A stretch of 64,000 nt of DNA from Magnetospirillum aberrantis SpK (GCF_011022235.1 NZ_JAAIYP010000034.1:124001-188000); one strand, 5' to 3'; counted from the stretch's first letter, positions 41,171 to 51,219 are shown. Numbers and translations: made by a program. Notes: a model not told the origin generated them from the letters alone.

Positions 41171-42724
41171 ATGAGCGCGGCCAAGACCTTCTACGTCACC
41201 ACGCCCATCTATTACGTCAACGACAAGCCGCACATCGGTCATGCCTATACCACCCTGGCCTGTGACGTGCTGGCCCGTTTCAAGCGGCTGGACGGCTACG
41301 ACGTCAAGTTTCTGACCGGCACCGACGAACACGGCCAGAAGGTGGAAAAGTCGGCGGAAACCTTCGGTATGACGCCGCAAGCGCTGGCCGACATGAATTC
41401 GGCCAATTTTCGCGATCTGGCCGTGCGCATGAACACCTCCAACGACGACTTCATCCGCACCACTGAACCGCGCCACGTGGCCGCCGTCCAGGCGCTGTGG
41501 ACCAAGCTGGTGGAAGCGGGCGACATCTATCTGGGCCATTACGAGGGCTGGTATTCGGTCCGCGACGAAGCCTTCTATGGCGAGGACGAACTGAAGTCCG
41601 GTCCCAATGGCACCAAACTGGCTCCGACCGGCGCGCCGGTGGAATGGGTCAAGGAACCCAGCTACTTTTTCCGCCTGTCGGCATGGCAGGACCGGCTTTT
41701 GGCTTTTTACGACGCCAACCCAGACTGCATCGCCCCACAGTCGCGCCGCAACGAGGTGATCAGCTTCGTCAAGGGCGGCCTGCAAGATTTGTCTGTGTCG
41801 CGCACCAGTTTCAAATGGGGGGTTCCGGTACCGGGCGACGACGCTCACGTCATGTATGTTTGGCTGGACGCGCTGACCAACTACATCACCGCCGCGGGCT
41901 ATCCCGATCTGGGTGGCGAGTACGCCAAGTACTGGCCCGCCGACCTGCACATGGTGGGCAAGGATATCCTGCGCTTCCATGCGGTCTATTGGCCGGCTTT
42001 CCTGATGGCCGCCGATCTTCAGCCGCCCAAGCGGGTGTTCGCCCATGGCTGGTGGACCAACGAAGGCCAGAAAATCTCGAAGTCGCTGGGCAACGTCATT
42101 GATCCCATCCAGTTGATCGAGCGGTACGGCCTGGATCAGGTGCGTTATTTCCTGCTGCGCGAGGTGCCGTTCGGCAACGACGGCGATTTCAGCCATCGTG
42201 CCATGGTCACCCGCATGAACTCCGAATTGGCCAACGATTACGGCAATCTGGCCCAGCGCGCCTTGTCGATGATCGGCAAGAATTGCGGCAACACCGTGCC
42301 CCAGCATGGCGAACTGAGCGAAGATGACCGCGAGATGCTGGACGCCGCCCACGGATTGCTGGCCAAGGTCCGCGACGCCATGGACCGCCAGATGTTCCAC
42401 GAAGCGCTGGAAACCATCTGGGTGGTCATCCGCGCCGCCAACGGCTACGTGGACCGCCAGGCGCCGTGGGCTCTGCGCAAGACGGACCCGGCCCGCATGG
42501 GCACCGTGCTGTGGGTTTTGGCCGAAACCATCCGCAATCTTGCCTTGATGACGCAACCATTCATGCCCGATGCTTCGGCCCGCTTGCTGGATCTGGTGGC
42601 CGTGCCGGAAGAACGCCGGAATTTCACCTTCTGCGGCTCGCACCATGCGCTGAAGCCCGGCACCGCGCTGCCGGTGCCTCAGGGCGTGTTCCCGCGCTTC
42701 GTGGACGAGGAGGGGGCCGCCTGA
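41171..42724 (+). CDS. metG: Methionyl-tRNA synthetase
   Basis: A 517-aa class I aminoacyl-tRNA synthetase that charges tRNA-Met. The signatures are HIGHAYT (HIGH) and GQKISKSLGN (a KMSKS variant). The connective region lacks the zinc-binding cysteine clusters, so it is of the zinc-less type, and there is no C-terminal tRNA-binding extension. The ATG at 41171 has GAGGAG six bases upstream, better than the ATG at 41165. The stop overlaps tatD (TGATG). Confidence 0.95.
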   Translation: MSAAKTFYVTTPIYYVNDKPHIGHAYTTLACDVLARFKRLDGYDVKFLTGTDEHGQKVEKSAETFGMTPQALADMNSANFRDLAVRMNTSNDDFIRTTEPRHVAAVQALWTKLVEAGDIYLGHYEGWYSVRDEAFYGEDELKSGPNGTKLAPTGAPVEWVKEPSYFFRLSAWQDRLLAFYDANPDCIAPQSRRNEVISFVKGGLQDLSVSRTSFKWGVPVPGDDAHVMYVWLDALTNYITAAGYPDLGGEYAKYWPADLHMVGKDILRFHAVYWPAFLMAADLQPPKRVFAHGWWTNEGQKISKSLGNVIDPIQLIERYGLDQVRYFLLREVPFGNDGDFSHRAMVTRMNSELANDYGNLAQRALSMIGKNCGNTVPQHGELSEDDREMLDAAHGLLAKVRDAMDRQMFHEALETIWVVIRAANGYVDRQAPWALRKTDPARMGTVLWVLAETIRNLALMTQPFMPDASARLLDLVAVPEERRNFTFCGSHHALKPGTALPVPQGVFPRFVDEEGAA

Positions 42725-43500
42725 TGCTGGTGGACAGCCACTGCCATCTGGATTTCCCGGATTTCGCCGAGGAATTGGATGCGGTCGTACAGCGCGGCCG
42801 CGACCACGGGGTGGGACTGTTCCTGACCATCAACACCCATTTGACCCGGTTCGAACGGGTGTTGGCGGTGGCCGAACGTTTTCCCGACGTCTATTGCACG
42901 GTCGGCATCCATCCGCACGAGGCGGGAAGCGAACCACACGCCGAGATCGAGCGGCTGGTCGAACTGGCCGCCCATCCCAAGGTGGTCGGCTTTGGCGAAA
43001 CCGGTCTGGATTATTACTACGACAAGAGCCCACGCGACCGGCAGCGCGTATCCTTTCGTGCCCATATCGCCGCCGCCCGCGAAGTCGGCCTGCCGGTGAT
43101 CGTTCACACCCGCGACGCCGATGCCGACACCATGGATATTTTGTCTGAGGAAATGAAAAACGGCGCCTTCACCGGTCTCATTCATTGCTTCAGCTCTGGA
43201 CAGGAACTCGCTGAAAAAGCTCTTGAAATTGGACTCTACATCTCCATCTCAGGCATCGTCACCTTCAAGAAGGCCGAAGCGTTGCAGGAAACGGTGAAGG
43301 GCATCCCGCTGGACCGGCTGCTGGTGGAGACCGACTGTCCCTATCTGGCGCCGATCCCGTTTCGCGGCAAGCGCAACGAGCCGGCCTATGTCGCCCACAC
43401 CGCCGCGAAGGTGGCGGAATTGAAAGGCGTGTCTTCGGCCGAACTGGCCCAGGCGACCACCGCTAATTTCCGGCGTCTGTTCACGAAGGTTCCGGGATGA
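42724..43500 (+). CDS. tatD: TatD family deoxyribonuclease/hydrolase
   Basis: A 258-aa TIM-barrel metal-dependent hydrolase. Metal-site residues are visible: DSHCHLDF, GFGETGLDYYY, HTRDAD, HCFSSG and ETDCPYLAP. TatD-family proteins act as 3'-5' DNases in repair and DNA breakdown. The start overlaps metG by one base, and the stop overlaps the MBL-fold gene (ATGA), so the three are coupled. The ycfH-like metG-tatD-MBL order is common in proteobacteria. Confidence 0.92.
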   Translation: MLVDSHCHLDFPDFAEELDAVVQRGRDHGVGLFLTINTHLTRFERVLAVAERFPDVYCTVGIHPHEAGSEPHAEIERLVELAAHPKVVGFGETGLDYYYDKSPRDRQRVSFRAHIAAAREVGLPVIVHTRDADADTMDILSEEMKNGAFTGLIHCFSSGQELAEKALEIGLYISISGIVTFKKAEALQETVKGIPLDRLLVETDCPYLAPIPFRGKRNEPAYVAHTAAKVAELKGVSSAELAQATTANFRRLFTKVPG

Positions 43501-44261
43501 AGGTAACCATTCTGGGCAGCGGCGCGGCCGGGGGCGTTCCCAGCATCTCGCGGGGGTGGGGCTCTTGTGATCCAGCCGAACCCAGGAACCGCCGTCGCCG
43601 GCCGTCGATCCTGGTAGAGGAGGGGGGAAGCCGCATCCTGGTTGACACCTCGCCCGATTGCCGCGAGCAATTGCTGGACGCTGGTGTCCAACGCCTGAGC
43701 GGAGTGCTTTACACCCACGAACATGCCGACCATCTGCACGGCATCGACGATTTGCGCGAGGTCAATCGCGCCATGGGCGGACCATTGCCCATCCATGGCG
43801 CGCCCGAGGTGATCGACAGCATCCGAACCCGCTTCCCCTATGTTTTGGGCTGCGTCGAGGAAGGGCAGAGCATCTACAAGCCCATGTTGGAGCCGCACGT
43901 CATCGACGGCCCCTTCGAACTGGGCGGCCTGTCCATCCATCCCATCGAACAGGATCATGGTTTTTGCCGAACCTTGGGTTTCCGGTTCGGTGACTTCGCC
44001 TATTCCACCGATGTGGTGAACATGCCGCCGGAATCGTTCGAAATCCTGGCCAGCGTCAAGGTCTGGGTGATTGGTTGCCTGACCATGCACCCCCATCCCA
44101 CCCACGCTCATCTGGAGCGCGTTCTGGAATGGATCGCCCGCATCCACCCGGAAAGGGCGTTCCTGACCCACATGACGCCGTCTTTGGATTACAAGACATT
44201 GCAAGGATGCTTACCGCAAGGGGTGGAGCCGGCCTATGACGGCATGGTCATCCACATTTAG
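43497..44261 (+). CDS. MBL-fold metallohydrolase (PhnP-like)
   Basis: A 254-aa metallo-beta-lactamase-fold hydrolase with the metal motif THEHADHLHG (HxHxDH) and later metal ligands. The start GSGAAGGVPSISRGWGSC resembles PhnP-type cyclic phosphodiesterases. The substrate is unknown. It is the last gene of the tmk operon, coupled to tatD by ATGA. Confidence 0.9.
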   Translation: MKVTILGSGAAGGVPSISRGWGSCDPAEPRNRRRRPSILVEEGGSRILVDTSPDCREQLLDAGVQRLSGVLYTHEHADHLHGIDDLREVNRAMGGPLPIHGAPEVIDSIRTRFPYVLGCVEEGQSIYKPMLEPHVIDGPFELGGLSIHPIEQDHGFCRTLGFRFGDFAYSTDVVNMPPESFEILASVKVWVIGCLTMHPHPTHAHLERVLEWIARIHPERAFLTHMTPSLDYKTLQGCLPQGVEPAYDGMVIHI

Positions 44262-44345
44262 CACCGCAACGTCGATTGACCCGCTAGTATTACGCCGTTA
44301 GTATAATTTCGCTCAATTGAGCTCGGATGGCGGCGGAGCGCGTTC

Positions 44346-45851
44346 ATGCCCCCCAAGGCACTGGTGGTGGAAGATAGCCGGTTTTACCAGCAACTGATCC
44401 GCAAGGGGCTCGAAGAGCGTCTAGGGTTCGAAGTGGTTGCCGCGCAAACCCTGGCAGAGGCCAGCGCCATCCTGACGGCGCAATCAAGCGAAATCCTGGT
44501 GGCCTTGCTTGATCTGCATCTTCCCGACGCTCCTCACGGCGAGGTGGTGGACGAAGTCGCGCGCTACAAGATTCCCTCGATCGTCTTCACCGCCAGTTTC
44601 AGCGACGAAATTCGCGAATTCGTGCTGTCGCGCCATGCGGTCGATTACGTACCCAAAGATGGTCCCGGCAATTTGGACACGGTGTTCGATCTGGTGCGCC
44701 GGATCAGCCGCAACACCGCCGACCGTATTTTGGTGGTGGACGATTCCCGTGTGTCGCGCCGTCACATCAGCGACCTTTTGCAATTGCATCGCTTTTCCGT
44801 GGTCGAGGCCGGCGGCGCCGAGGAAGCCTTGGCCGCCATTGCCGCCGACCCGGATTTCTGTCTGGCGATCATCGACTACAACATGCCCGGTACCGACGGG
44901 GTCGAGTTGACCCGCAAGATACGCGCCAAGATCGGGCGCGACCGGTTGGTGATCATCGGTCTCTCGGCTTATGGCAACAACGTGGTGTCGGCACGCTTCA
45001 TGAAAGCTGGCGCCAACGACTATCTGAACAAGCCATTCGTGCCGGAAGAATTCTTCTGCCGGGTCTACCACAACCTGGACCTGATGGAGCAGATCGCCTC
45101 GTTGCGCAAGGCGAAGGGAGAGCTAAGGTCCGCCCTGGCCACGGTCGCACAGGCCAGCGAGGAGAAAACCCGTTTCCTTGGTCATCTCAACCATGAAATG
45201 GGAGCGCCGCTGAACGCCATCATCGGCTTTTCCGAACTTGTCCTGGCGGACACGGGCACATTGCCAGCCACCACCACGCGCTATCTGCAAAACGTGTACG
45301 ATTGCGGCCTGCACCTGAAGGATTTGGTTTCCGACGCGCTCGACATGGCGCGGGTCGAGGCCGGGCACCTGGAATTGATGGAAAGCGACGTCGATCTGGG
45401 CGGATTGTGCCTGGACGTGGTCGACGTCCTGACGCCCCAGACCGAAGCCGCCGAGTTACGGATCGAAGGAAACTTCGTTCCAGGCCAGCCCAAAGTCCGT
45501 GCCGACCGTCGCCGGCTCAAGCAGGTGTTGCTCAATCTGGTGGGCAACGCGATCAAGTTCACCCCCAAAGGGGGGCGCATTCGGATCAGCGCCGGCGTGG
45601 AGGAGGGGGCACCTTTCCTGGCGGTCGAAGACAGCGGGTGCGGTATGGACGAAGCCGGAATCGCCACCGCGCTCACTCCGTTCGGCCAAGTCGGAGATGC
45701 CGAGAGCCGTTCCAAAGGCACCGGCCTTGGACTGCCGCTCAGCAAAACCTTGATGGAACGCCATGGCGGCGAGTTGGTTATAACCAGCACGTTGGGCATT
45801 GGTACCCAAATAATGGCGCGTCTGCCATCGGGGCGACTTTTGGACGCCTGA
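44346..45851 (+). CDS. Hybrid signalling protein: two receiver domains and a histidine kinase
   Basis: A 501-aa protein with an unusual order. Receiver 1 (about residues 4-125, phosphoacceptor Asp in LLDLHLPD) and receiver 2 (about 130-250, IIDYNMPGTDG) precede a HisKA domain (FLGHLNHEMGAPLNAI, His about 286) and an HATPase domain (LNLVGNAIKF, VEDSGCGMDE, GTGLGLPLS). There is no sensor, PAS or membrane segment. It probably acts inside a phosphorelay, receiving phosphate or modulation at its N-terminus. The upstream 84 nt contain TAGTATTA and TAGTATAA repeats. It is the last core gene before island 2. Confidence 0.85.
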   Translation: MPPKALVVEDSRFYQQLIRKGLEERLGFEVVAAQTLAEASAILTAQSSEILVALLDLHLPDAPHGEVVDEVARYKIPSIVFTASFSDEIREFVLSRHAVDYVPKDGPGNLDTVFDLVRRISRNTADRILVVDDSRVSRRHISDLLQLHRFSVVEAGGAEEALAAIAADPDFCLAIIDYNMPGTDGVELTRKIRAKIGRDRLVIIGLSAYGNNVVSARFMKAGANDYLNKPFVPEEFFCRVYHNLDLMEQIASLRKAKGELRSALATVAQASEEKTRFLGHLNHEMGAPLNAIIGFSELVLADTGTLPATTTRYLQNVYDCGLHLKDLVSDALDMARVEAGHLELMESDVDLGGLCLDVVDVLTPQTEAAELRIEGNFVPGQPKVRADRRRLKQVLLNLVGNAIKFTPKGGRIRISAGVEEGAPFLAVEDSGCGMDEAGIATALTPFGQVGDAESRSKGTGLGLPLSKTLMERHGGELVITSTLGIGTQIMARLPSGRLLDA

Positions 45852-46205
45852 TCCACGGCTTCGAGCGACACGCCAAATCCGAAAAAATAAGCGCTTTCCC
45901 AACATCGGCTTTTCGCACGTTTCATTCTGACCCATAATATGCATTATGCGACTTCCGGGCATATTGGGATATGTTGCCCTACTGAAAACGTTCGTGACTG
46001 AACCACAGCAACAGGTTTGTGCCTAAAGGGCATTTTCCGCGTTGCCTTCGCCGAACTGCCCATAGCGGCATCATCGCCGGCGCGCGAACCATCGGCCGGC
46101 CCCTAGTGGTGCCGAATATCACCAATTGGGGACATGTTGTACGCGAGAACCTAGTGATAACGTTTTCTTGGCCCCTCATTCGGGACATACCCAGGACCAA
46201 GAGAT
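45852..46205. other. Intergenic region at the left edge of island 2
   Basis: No gene was found. It has a small palindrome CATAATATGCATTATG (about 45935-45950) and related words TATTGGGATATGTTG (about 45962) and AATTGGGGACATGTTG (about 46125), with a third partial copy ATTCGGGACATAC near 46180. These may be recombinase sites at the island end. Base composition turns AT-richer here. Confidence 0.45.
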
Positions 46206-47453
46206 ATGATCGCCAACCTGCGTTCCATGTCGCTCCCAGCAAGCCTGCGTGGCTATGTCTGCACTGACTCGCGCGGATTGCCCCGCTACTGGTCAACAGT
46301 ATGGGACACACTACACGGCGCTGACGTGGCGCCGTCCACATCAGCAGGAAAACTCGCTGCTATCGACCGCTTCTACCGCCATGTCGAGGAAGTGACAGGC
46401 AAAGACTGTCTGGACGCGATGCTGGCTGAGGGAGACTTCGAACGTATCGAGGCGATGCTGGAGTCCTTCTTCATTGCGCTGAGGAACGTCGCGACGCTGG
46501 TGCGTACGGACAACTCCAAGCACTGGACTGCAGTGTTTGCCTTTGTCCAGGACATCCTCGACCGGCAAGGGCGCGTGCGAAACATGGATGCTCTGGCGCT
46601 GATCCAGGCGCGACTTAATCGATTGGACCGGCTCTACGGCACTCTGGTGCCCCTGCGAAAGCCAAAGAGAAAGGTGATCCGCGCATTGCCGTCCAGTGTG
46701 GTCGAGGATTTATATGAGGTATTCTCCCCCGATTCGCAGAGGAACCCCTACCGAACCGATGTCGAGCGGTGGAGGAATTTTTGCTTGTTCCTCCTCTATC
46801 TTCACCAGGGACTTCGCCGCGGAGAAGCGCTGATTTTACCGGTGAATGCGATTAGAGAAGGTGTCGATCCCGAGACGGGAGAAATCGTCCAGTGGATAAA
46901 CGTCGTGGAGACAAAGGACGACGATCTCGATCCCAGAATCGACCGCCCGCAAATTAAGACCGCGCAGTCACGCCGACAGATACCGATAGCCACTGATCTT
47001 GCTGCGGCGGTCGAACATTACGCCATGAACTTCCGTGGCAAGATGAACCACCCGTTTATGTTCCCATCTAATCGCGGCATGCCGCTAAGCAAACGGGCCG
47101 TGAACCTTGTTTTCGAGGCAGCCTCGCGAAGGTTGTCCTCAACTGCCAGGAAGGACTTGATGGAGCGTACGGGCACGGAAACGATCTCCCCTCACCCGCT
47201 ACGCCATACCTGTGCTGTCTATCGTCTCTCGGAATTCATCAATGACGGCATGGAGATGCCCCTCGCCCTTCAGCTTCTCCGCTCCTTTTTCGGATGGTCT
47301 CGCACATCGGCAATGCCACAGCATTACGCCGGCGCGTATTTCGAGAACCGCTTGCTCACGGTCTGGCGACACCGGTTCGATGGGCGCGTCTCCATGCTTC
47401 GTGCGCTCGATGCACTTGATGGGGATTATCCGATAATGGGAGCGAGGATATGA
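46206..47453 (+). CDS. Tyrosine recombinase 1 of the trio
   Basis: A 415-aa tyrosine recombinase. The catalytic residues are visible: YLHQGLRRGEALIL (Arg I), ISPHPLRHTCAV (His-x-x-Arg-His) and the Tyr in QHYAGAYFE near the C-terminus. The N-terminal part (about residues 1-150) should bind core DNA. The ATG at 46206 has a weak AAGAGA site. Its stop overlaps the next ATG (ATGA), so it is the first of a coupled set. Confidence 0.88.
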   Translation: MIANLRSMSLPASLRGYVCTDSRGLPRYWSTVWDTLHGADVAPSTSAGKLAAIDRFYRHVEEVTGKDCLDAMLAEGDFERIEAMLESFFIALRNVATLVRTDNSKHWTAVFAFVQDILDRQGRVRNMDALALIQARLNRLDRLYGTLVPLRKPKRKVIRALPSSVVEDLYEVFSPDSQRNPYRTDVERWRNFCLFLLYLHQGLRRGEALILPVNAIREGVDPETGEIVQWINVVETKDDDLDPRIDRPQIKTAQSRRQIPIATDLAAAVEHYAMNFRGKMNHPFMFPSNRGMPLSKRAVNLVFEAASRRLSSTARKDLMERTGTETISPHPLRHTCAVYRLSEFINDGMEMPLALQLLRSFFGWSRTSAMPQHYAGAYFENRLLTVWRHRFDGRVSMLRALDALDGDYPIMGARI

Positions 47454-48997
47454 ACAAGCAGAGGTTCCTCCCGAGCCCCCCATCGGGCAGCTTCGAAGAA
47501 GCCAGAAATCTCATCCGCGGTCTCCCTGCCCTGCCATCGATCGTCCGTTACCTGGACGAGTACGATGATACGATCAGGTCGGTGCGAACAGCTGACGCGC
47601 AATGGTCTATAAAGTCCGACACTGCGTCGTTGAAGATCGATTTTCGCCGCTTTGAAACAGACGAACTTATCCTCTTCAGCAAGCACTTCTTCGCATTCGC
47701 ACTTTCACGCGCATCCTGCAGCACAGTGCGACAGTTATATTACGGCCTTAACCACTGGTTGGATGAAAATGAGCAAATATATGACGCACTATGTTTGCGG
47801 CCATATGATCTTGCGGAATACTGGAATAGACACGTTGTTGCAGCCAACCGGCCCCAGGAACAAGCAATCGCTGTGAAATGGCTGCTCTACTTCATGTGTG
47901 ACATGGCAGTTGGGCACTTCAATTCATTGTACAAGGATGTCGTCAAATCACTCCCGTTCACGTGGATTGCCCCCTATAAGGGTATTGCCAATGGTGAGGA
48001 CATACTAACTGTCGCCCAAGAGTGCGACATCGTCCGTCACCTCGATGCCGTCACCGAGGCGGCAGTCCGCAATCCTGCGGATGTCGCCGACGAGACGCTG
48101 ACCAAGGCATGCTTACTGTGCATCAGCTACCAGCACGCGCTTCGGCCCGTGCAGATTTGTCGCATCAATGTCGAGGACCTACGCTTCCACGAGGACAACG
48201 ATGGCGAGATGGTGGTCCATCTGATTGCTTACAGAGCAAAAAAACGAGATGCGAACGAAAAGTCTCCGTTTGTCGTAAAGATCAAGGCCGACTGGACGCC
48301 ATTGTTCGCTGAGTACCTCCATCGTCGGAAACTAGGGCCAGTCTGGCAAAAATGCGGCGACGCAGGTGGAAAGCTGTTCTCGCTATCCAGAATGGTCATC
48401 ATCAATGTGATAGGGGACGTCGTCGAAGAGATTACGGGGGAACGGCGCACAGCAACAATCCTAAGGCACACTGCCGCCCAGCGTATGGCGGATGGAGGGG
48501 CAAGCGTTGAGGAGGTTGCCGAATTCCTCGGGCATTCCGACCTCGACACCTGCCTAACCTACTTCGAGGCGTCACCCACCCAGGCCGAACTGGTTAACAG
48601 GGCTATGGCGCTCTCCCCTATCTACAGCAAAATCGCGGAAGTAATCGCCACTGGTGTGATCGATAAGGCAGCACTAATTGGCTTGCCGGCCGACCAGCAA
48701 ATCGGCGGCATACCGCATGGCGTTCCTATTGCCGGCATCGGCGCCTGTAGCCTGGGGCAGGCTCTGTGTACGAAGAACCCTGTTTTGTCCTGCTACGGCT
48801 GTCGCAAATTCGTTCCAGTTAGCGACGAGGACATCCATCGGCAGGTTCTTGCCGATCTGAGGGGCGTGGTGCAGTTCTTCTTCGACGAAGCCCGCGGCGG
48901 AATTCAATCGCAGTCGTACAGGCAACTGGCATCGACGTTGGAAGCAATCCAATCGGTGATCAAGAGCGTCAAGATGACCGGCGAGGTGCCAGTATGA
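47450..48997 (+). CDS. Tyrosine recombinase 2 of the trio
   Basis: A 515-aa tyrosine recombinase. The Arg is in YQHALRPVQICR; the second block is ILRHTAAQRM, and GHSDLDTCLTYFE holds the nucleophile Tyr. After the catalytic domain there is a Cys-rich stretch with spacing C-x6-C-x7-C-x2-C (about residues 425-445), probably a zinc knuckle, and a helical tail. It is coupled to both neighbours by 4-nt overlaps. Codon use looks less GC-biased than in the core genome. Confidence 0.87.
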   Translation: MNKQRFLPSPPSGSFEEARNLIRGLPALPSIVRYLDEYDDTIRSVRTADAQWSIKSDTASLKIDFRRFETDELILFSKHFFAFALSRASCSTVRQLYYGLNHWLDENEQIYDALCLRPYDLAEYWNRHVVAANRPQEQAIAVKWLLYFMCDMAVGHFNSLYKDVVKSLPFTWIAPYKGIANGEDILTVAQECDIVRHLDAVTEAAVRNPADVADETLTKACLLCISYQHALRPVQICRINVEDLRFHEDNDGEMVVHLIAYRAKKRDANEKSPFVVKIKADWTPLFAEYLHRRKLGPVWQKCGDAGGKLFSLSRMVIINVIGDVVEEITGERRTATILRHTAAQRMADGGASVEEVAEFLGHSDLDTCLTYFEASPTQAELVNRAMALSPIYSKIAEVIATGVIDKAALIGLPADQQIGGIPHGVPIAGIGACSLGQALCTKNPVLSCYGCRKFVPVSDEDIHRQVLADLRGVVQFFFDEARGGIQSQSYRQLASTLEAIQSVIKSVKMTGEVPV

Positions 48998-51219
48998 TAG
49001 AGCCTTTTACCTCATTCGTTGCCACGCAGAAGGCCATTGCCGATCAATGGGGAATTGGCTGGAAACTGCCCCTGAAGCCAGACGGGAAAATCCGCCCGGG
49101 CCACGAATGGAATCTCTCTAAATTGGTTGGTGCGCCGGGGCCGGTCCATTGGCTTAGCGACCTTGGGTTCGATGCGAAGACGCTGACGGTGCTGAACCAG
49201 AGGCTGGCCGCGAAGGGGCGAGCACCTCTCAAGAAAATGGCTCTATCCAGTGGCTGGCAGGATCTGATCAAAAGCGTCGTCATCGAGCAGATCCTTGTCC
49301 GAAAAAACACCCCTTCGCACGCGGCCCTTCAGGTGATGCGGCCTATGAAGGTTCTGGGCACCTGCGTCCAAGGCTTGTCGGGGAGTGAACCGTGGGACAT
49401 GAATGGGGATGACGTGCAGTTCGCATGCGAGGTTGCTGCCGGCGTCCAGCCCTCCGGGAAGCTCGGTGAACTGGTTATCAGCAACATCAGGTCGGTGATC
49501 GACGCGAAGCACCTGTGCTCCCGAGGTCCGTTCTTCCACCTTGTCACGTGCGAGACCAACGTTAGACGGAAACGCGGACAGCAGACGCTCGGCAGTTTAT
49601 CTGAGCGTAAGCATGCCGAGCTTTTGCCCGATGTCCGCGCCCTATGGGAGTTGGTGCGCATTGTATTCACGGAGAAGCCTCGAACATTCATCGACGCAAT
49701 CCGCTTCGCCCAGATACGAGTTATGTTCATCTGCGGCTTCAGGGTCGGTGAGGTGTGCCGCATACCGCTCGACTGGCGGCGGACGCGCGAATACGTCTCG
49801 GTTGATGGTGTGCCGCTCGGCGAACTGGGCGGGGTGTCGAAATCCTTAATGATCAGGCACTTCGCAGAGAAGATGAAGGGACGCGAGACCAATTCAGTCG
49901 AGCTTATAGAGGCGGCCCAGCATGTGCCGATCATCTTCGAGCAGATATTGTCCGAAACTTTGGACCGGATCGCCACCATGACGGAGCCGCTACGCGAGCG
50001 GCTCCGCCTGCAATTCGAGACGGGACGGTGCTTCCCCGAGTTTGCCGAGAACGAACGATTGCGTATCGAAGACCTGTACGTCCGGCTATCAGGCAACCCC
50101 GAAACCAGGCGCAGTACTCCTGACCATCTTATTGCAGACTACCGCGAAAGCTTCAGCCGATCAGCTCTGGAAGCCATACGGCAATATCAGGAGCAATCGC
50201 CATCAGGCCTGAATAAGGCGGTCCATCGTTTCTGGGCTCGCGCAGCCGAGAACGGACTCGCCAAGCTCCTCGTTCGCGACGTTGAAGTTTACGTGCGCAA
50301 GAACCTGCCCACCAAGCTGCCCGACACCGCTCCATTGCCCCTTCATGGCGGACGGAAGATGCCGCCGCACGAGATGCTGTTCTTGGCCCCGAAGCGTGCT
50401 CTGATCGAAATGCGCAACGGCGGCATCTGCGACATTACCAGATATTTCTCGGTCGGGCTCGTGACGGCCGAGGACATTATACTCAACCTGTCTGCGGCCA
50501 AGGGAAGCATCTTCGACCGCTATGGCGACACCGAAGAGGATAGGAAGCTCGGACTGAACACCCACTCCCTACGACACCTTCAGAACACCGAACTGTTCCG
50601 CCAAGGAATCGCCGATACAATCATCACCAAGCGGTTCAACCGCCGCAGCGTTAAGCAGAGCTACGAGTACGACCACCGAAGCTTGGCTGAGCAACTCACC
50701 GCCATGGACCTTCCCAAGTCCGCCCGCCTCATGCATCCGAAGGCACAGGGACTGGCCGGGTTAATTAAGATAGGTAAAGCCAGCGGGCCACTCGTCGATC
50801 AGTTTAAACGCATCCAGAAGGATCGGGGCGACGACGAGGCCTTTTTGTTCCTCGCTGGCGAAGCTAGCGGCTTCCACGCGACGCCTTATGGGTTTTGCAT
50901 CAATGACTTCATGGTCGACCCCTGTGCGAAGCATCTACAGTGCTTCGACGGCTGTAAGTATCTAGTCGCTTGCATGCTGGACCGGCAGCGGTCCAACCTT
51001 GAGAAGTTGCGAGAGCGGATACTGCGAACCATCACGGAAATTGAGCACCGGCGTAAGGGAATTGGCCGGGATAACCAACTGAAGCATGCTGAAAGCTTGC
51101 TGGCCAATATCGAGAAGTTGCTTGCAGCCGAAAACGGCGACCTCGTTTTTGAGGATGGGCGTGATCTTTCAGACCGCCTGGGCCACAACCAAGGACCGTT
51201 GATCGATGCCGTCATTTGA
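48994..51219 (+). CDS. Tyrosine recombinase 3 of the trio (long form)
   Basis: A 741-aa protein, long for the family. The recombinase core has CGFRVGEVCRI (Arg), NTHSLRHLQNTEL (His-x-x-Arg-His) and a Tyr in KQSYEYDH. The C-terminus has a Cys cluster (DPCAKHLQC, then FDGC and VAC; C-x5-C-x3-C-x5-C), then a helical coiled stretch. In length it resembles TnpB of Tn554, a long recombinase. It overlaps recombinase 2 by four bases and the small gene by 14. Confidence 0.83.
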   Translation: MIEPFTSFVATQKAIADQWGIGWKLPLKPDGKIRPGHEWNLSKLVGAPGPVHWLSDLGFDAKTLTVLNQRLAAKGRAPLKKMALSSGWQDLIKSVVIEQILVRKNTPSHAALQVMRPMKVLGTCVQGLSGSEPWDMNGDDVQFACEVAAGVQPSGKLGELVISNIRSVIDAKHLCSRGPFFHLVTCETNVRRKRGQQTLGSLSERKHAELLPDVRALWELVRIVFTEKPRTFIDAIRFAQIRVMFICGFRVGEVCRIPLDWRRTREYVSVDGVPLGELGGVSKSLMIRHFAEKMKGRETNSVELIEAAQHVPIIFEQILSETLDRIATMTEPLRERLRLQFETGRCFPEFAENERLRIEDLYVRLSGNPETRRSTPDHLIADYRESFSRSALEAIRQYQEQSPSGLNKAVHRFWARAAENGLAKLLVRDVEVYVRKNLPTKLPDTAPLPLHGGRKMPPHEMLFLAPKRALIEMRNGGICDITRYFSVGLVTAEDIILNLSAAKGSIFDRYGDTEEDRKLGLNTHSLRHLQNTELFRQGIADTIITKRFNRRSVKQSYEYDHRSLAEQLTAMDLPKSARLMHPKAQGLAGLIKIGKASGPLVDQFKRIQKDRGDDEAFLFLAGEASGFHATPYGFCINDFMVDPCAKHLQCFDGCKYLVACMLDRQRSNLEKLRERILRTITEIEHRRKGIGRDNQLKHAESLLANIEKLLAAENGDLVFEDGRDLSDRLGHNQGPLIDAVI

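Noticed and set aside
40529-42646. Minus-strand open frame of 705 codons opposite holB and metG
   Set aside because: It runs across two conserved plus-strand genes and has a shadow-type composition.
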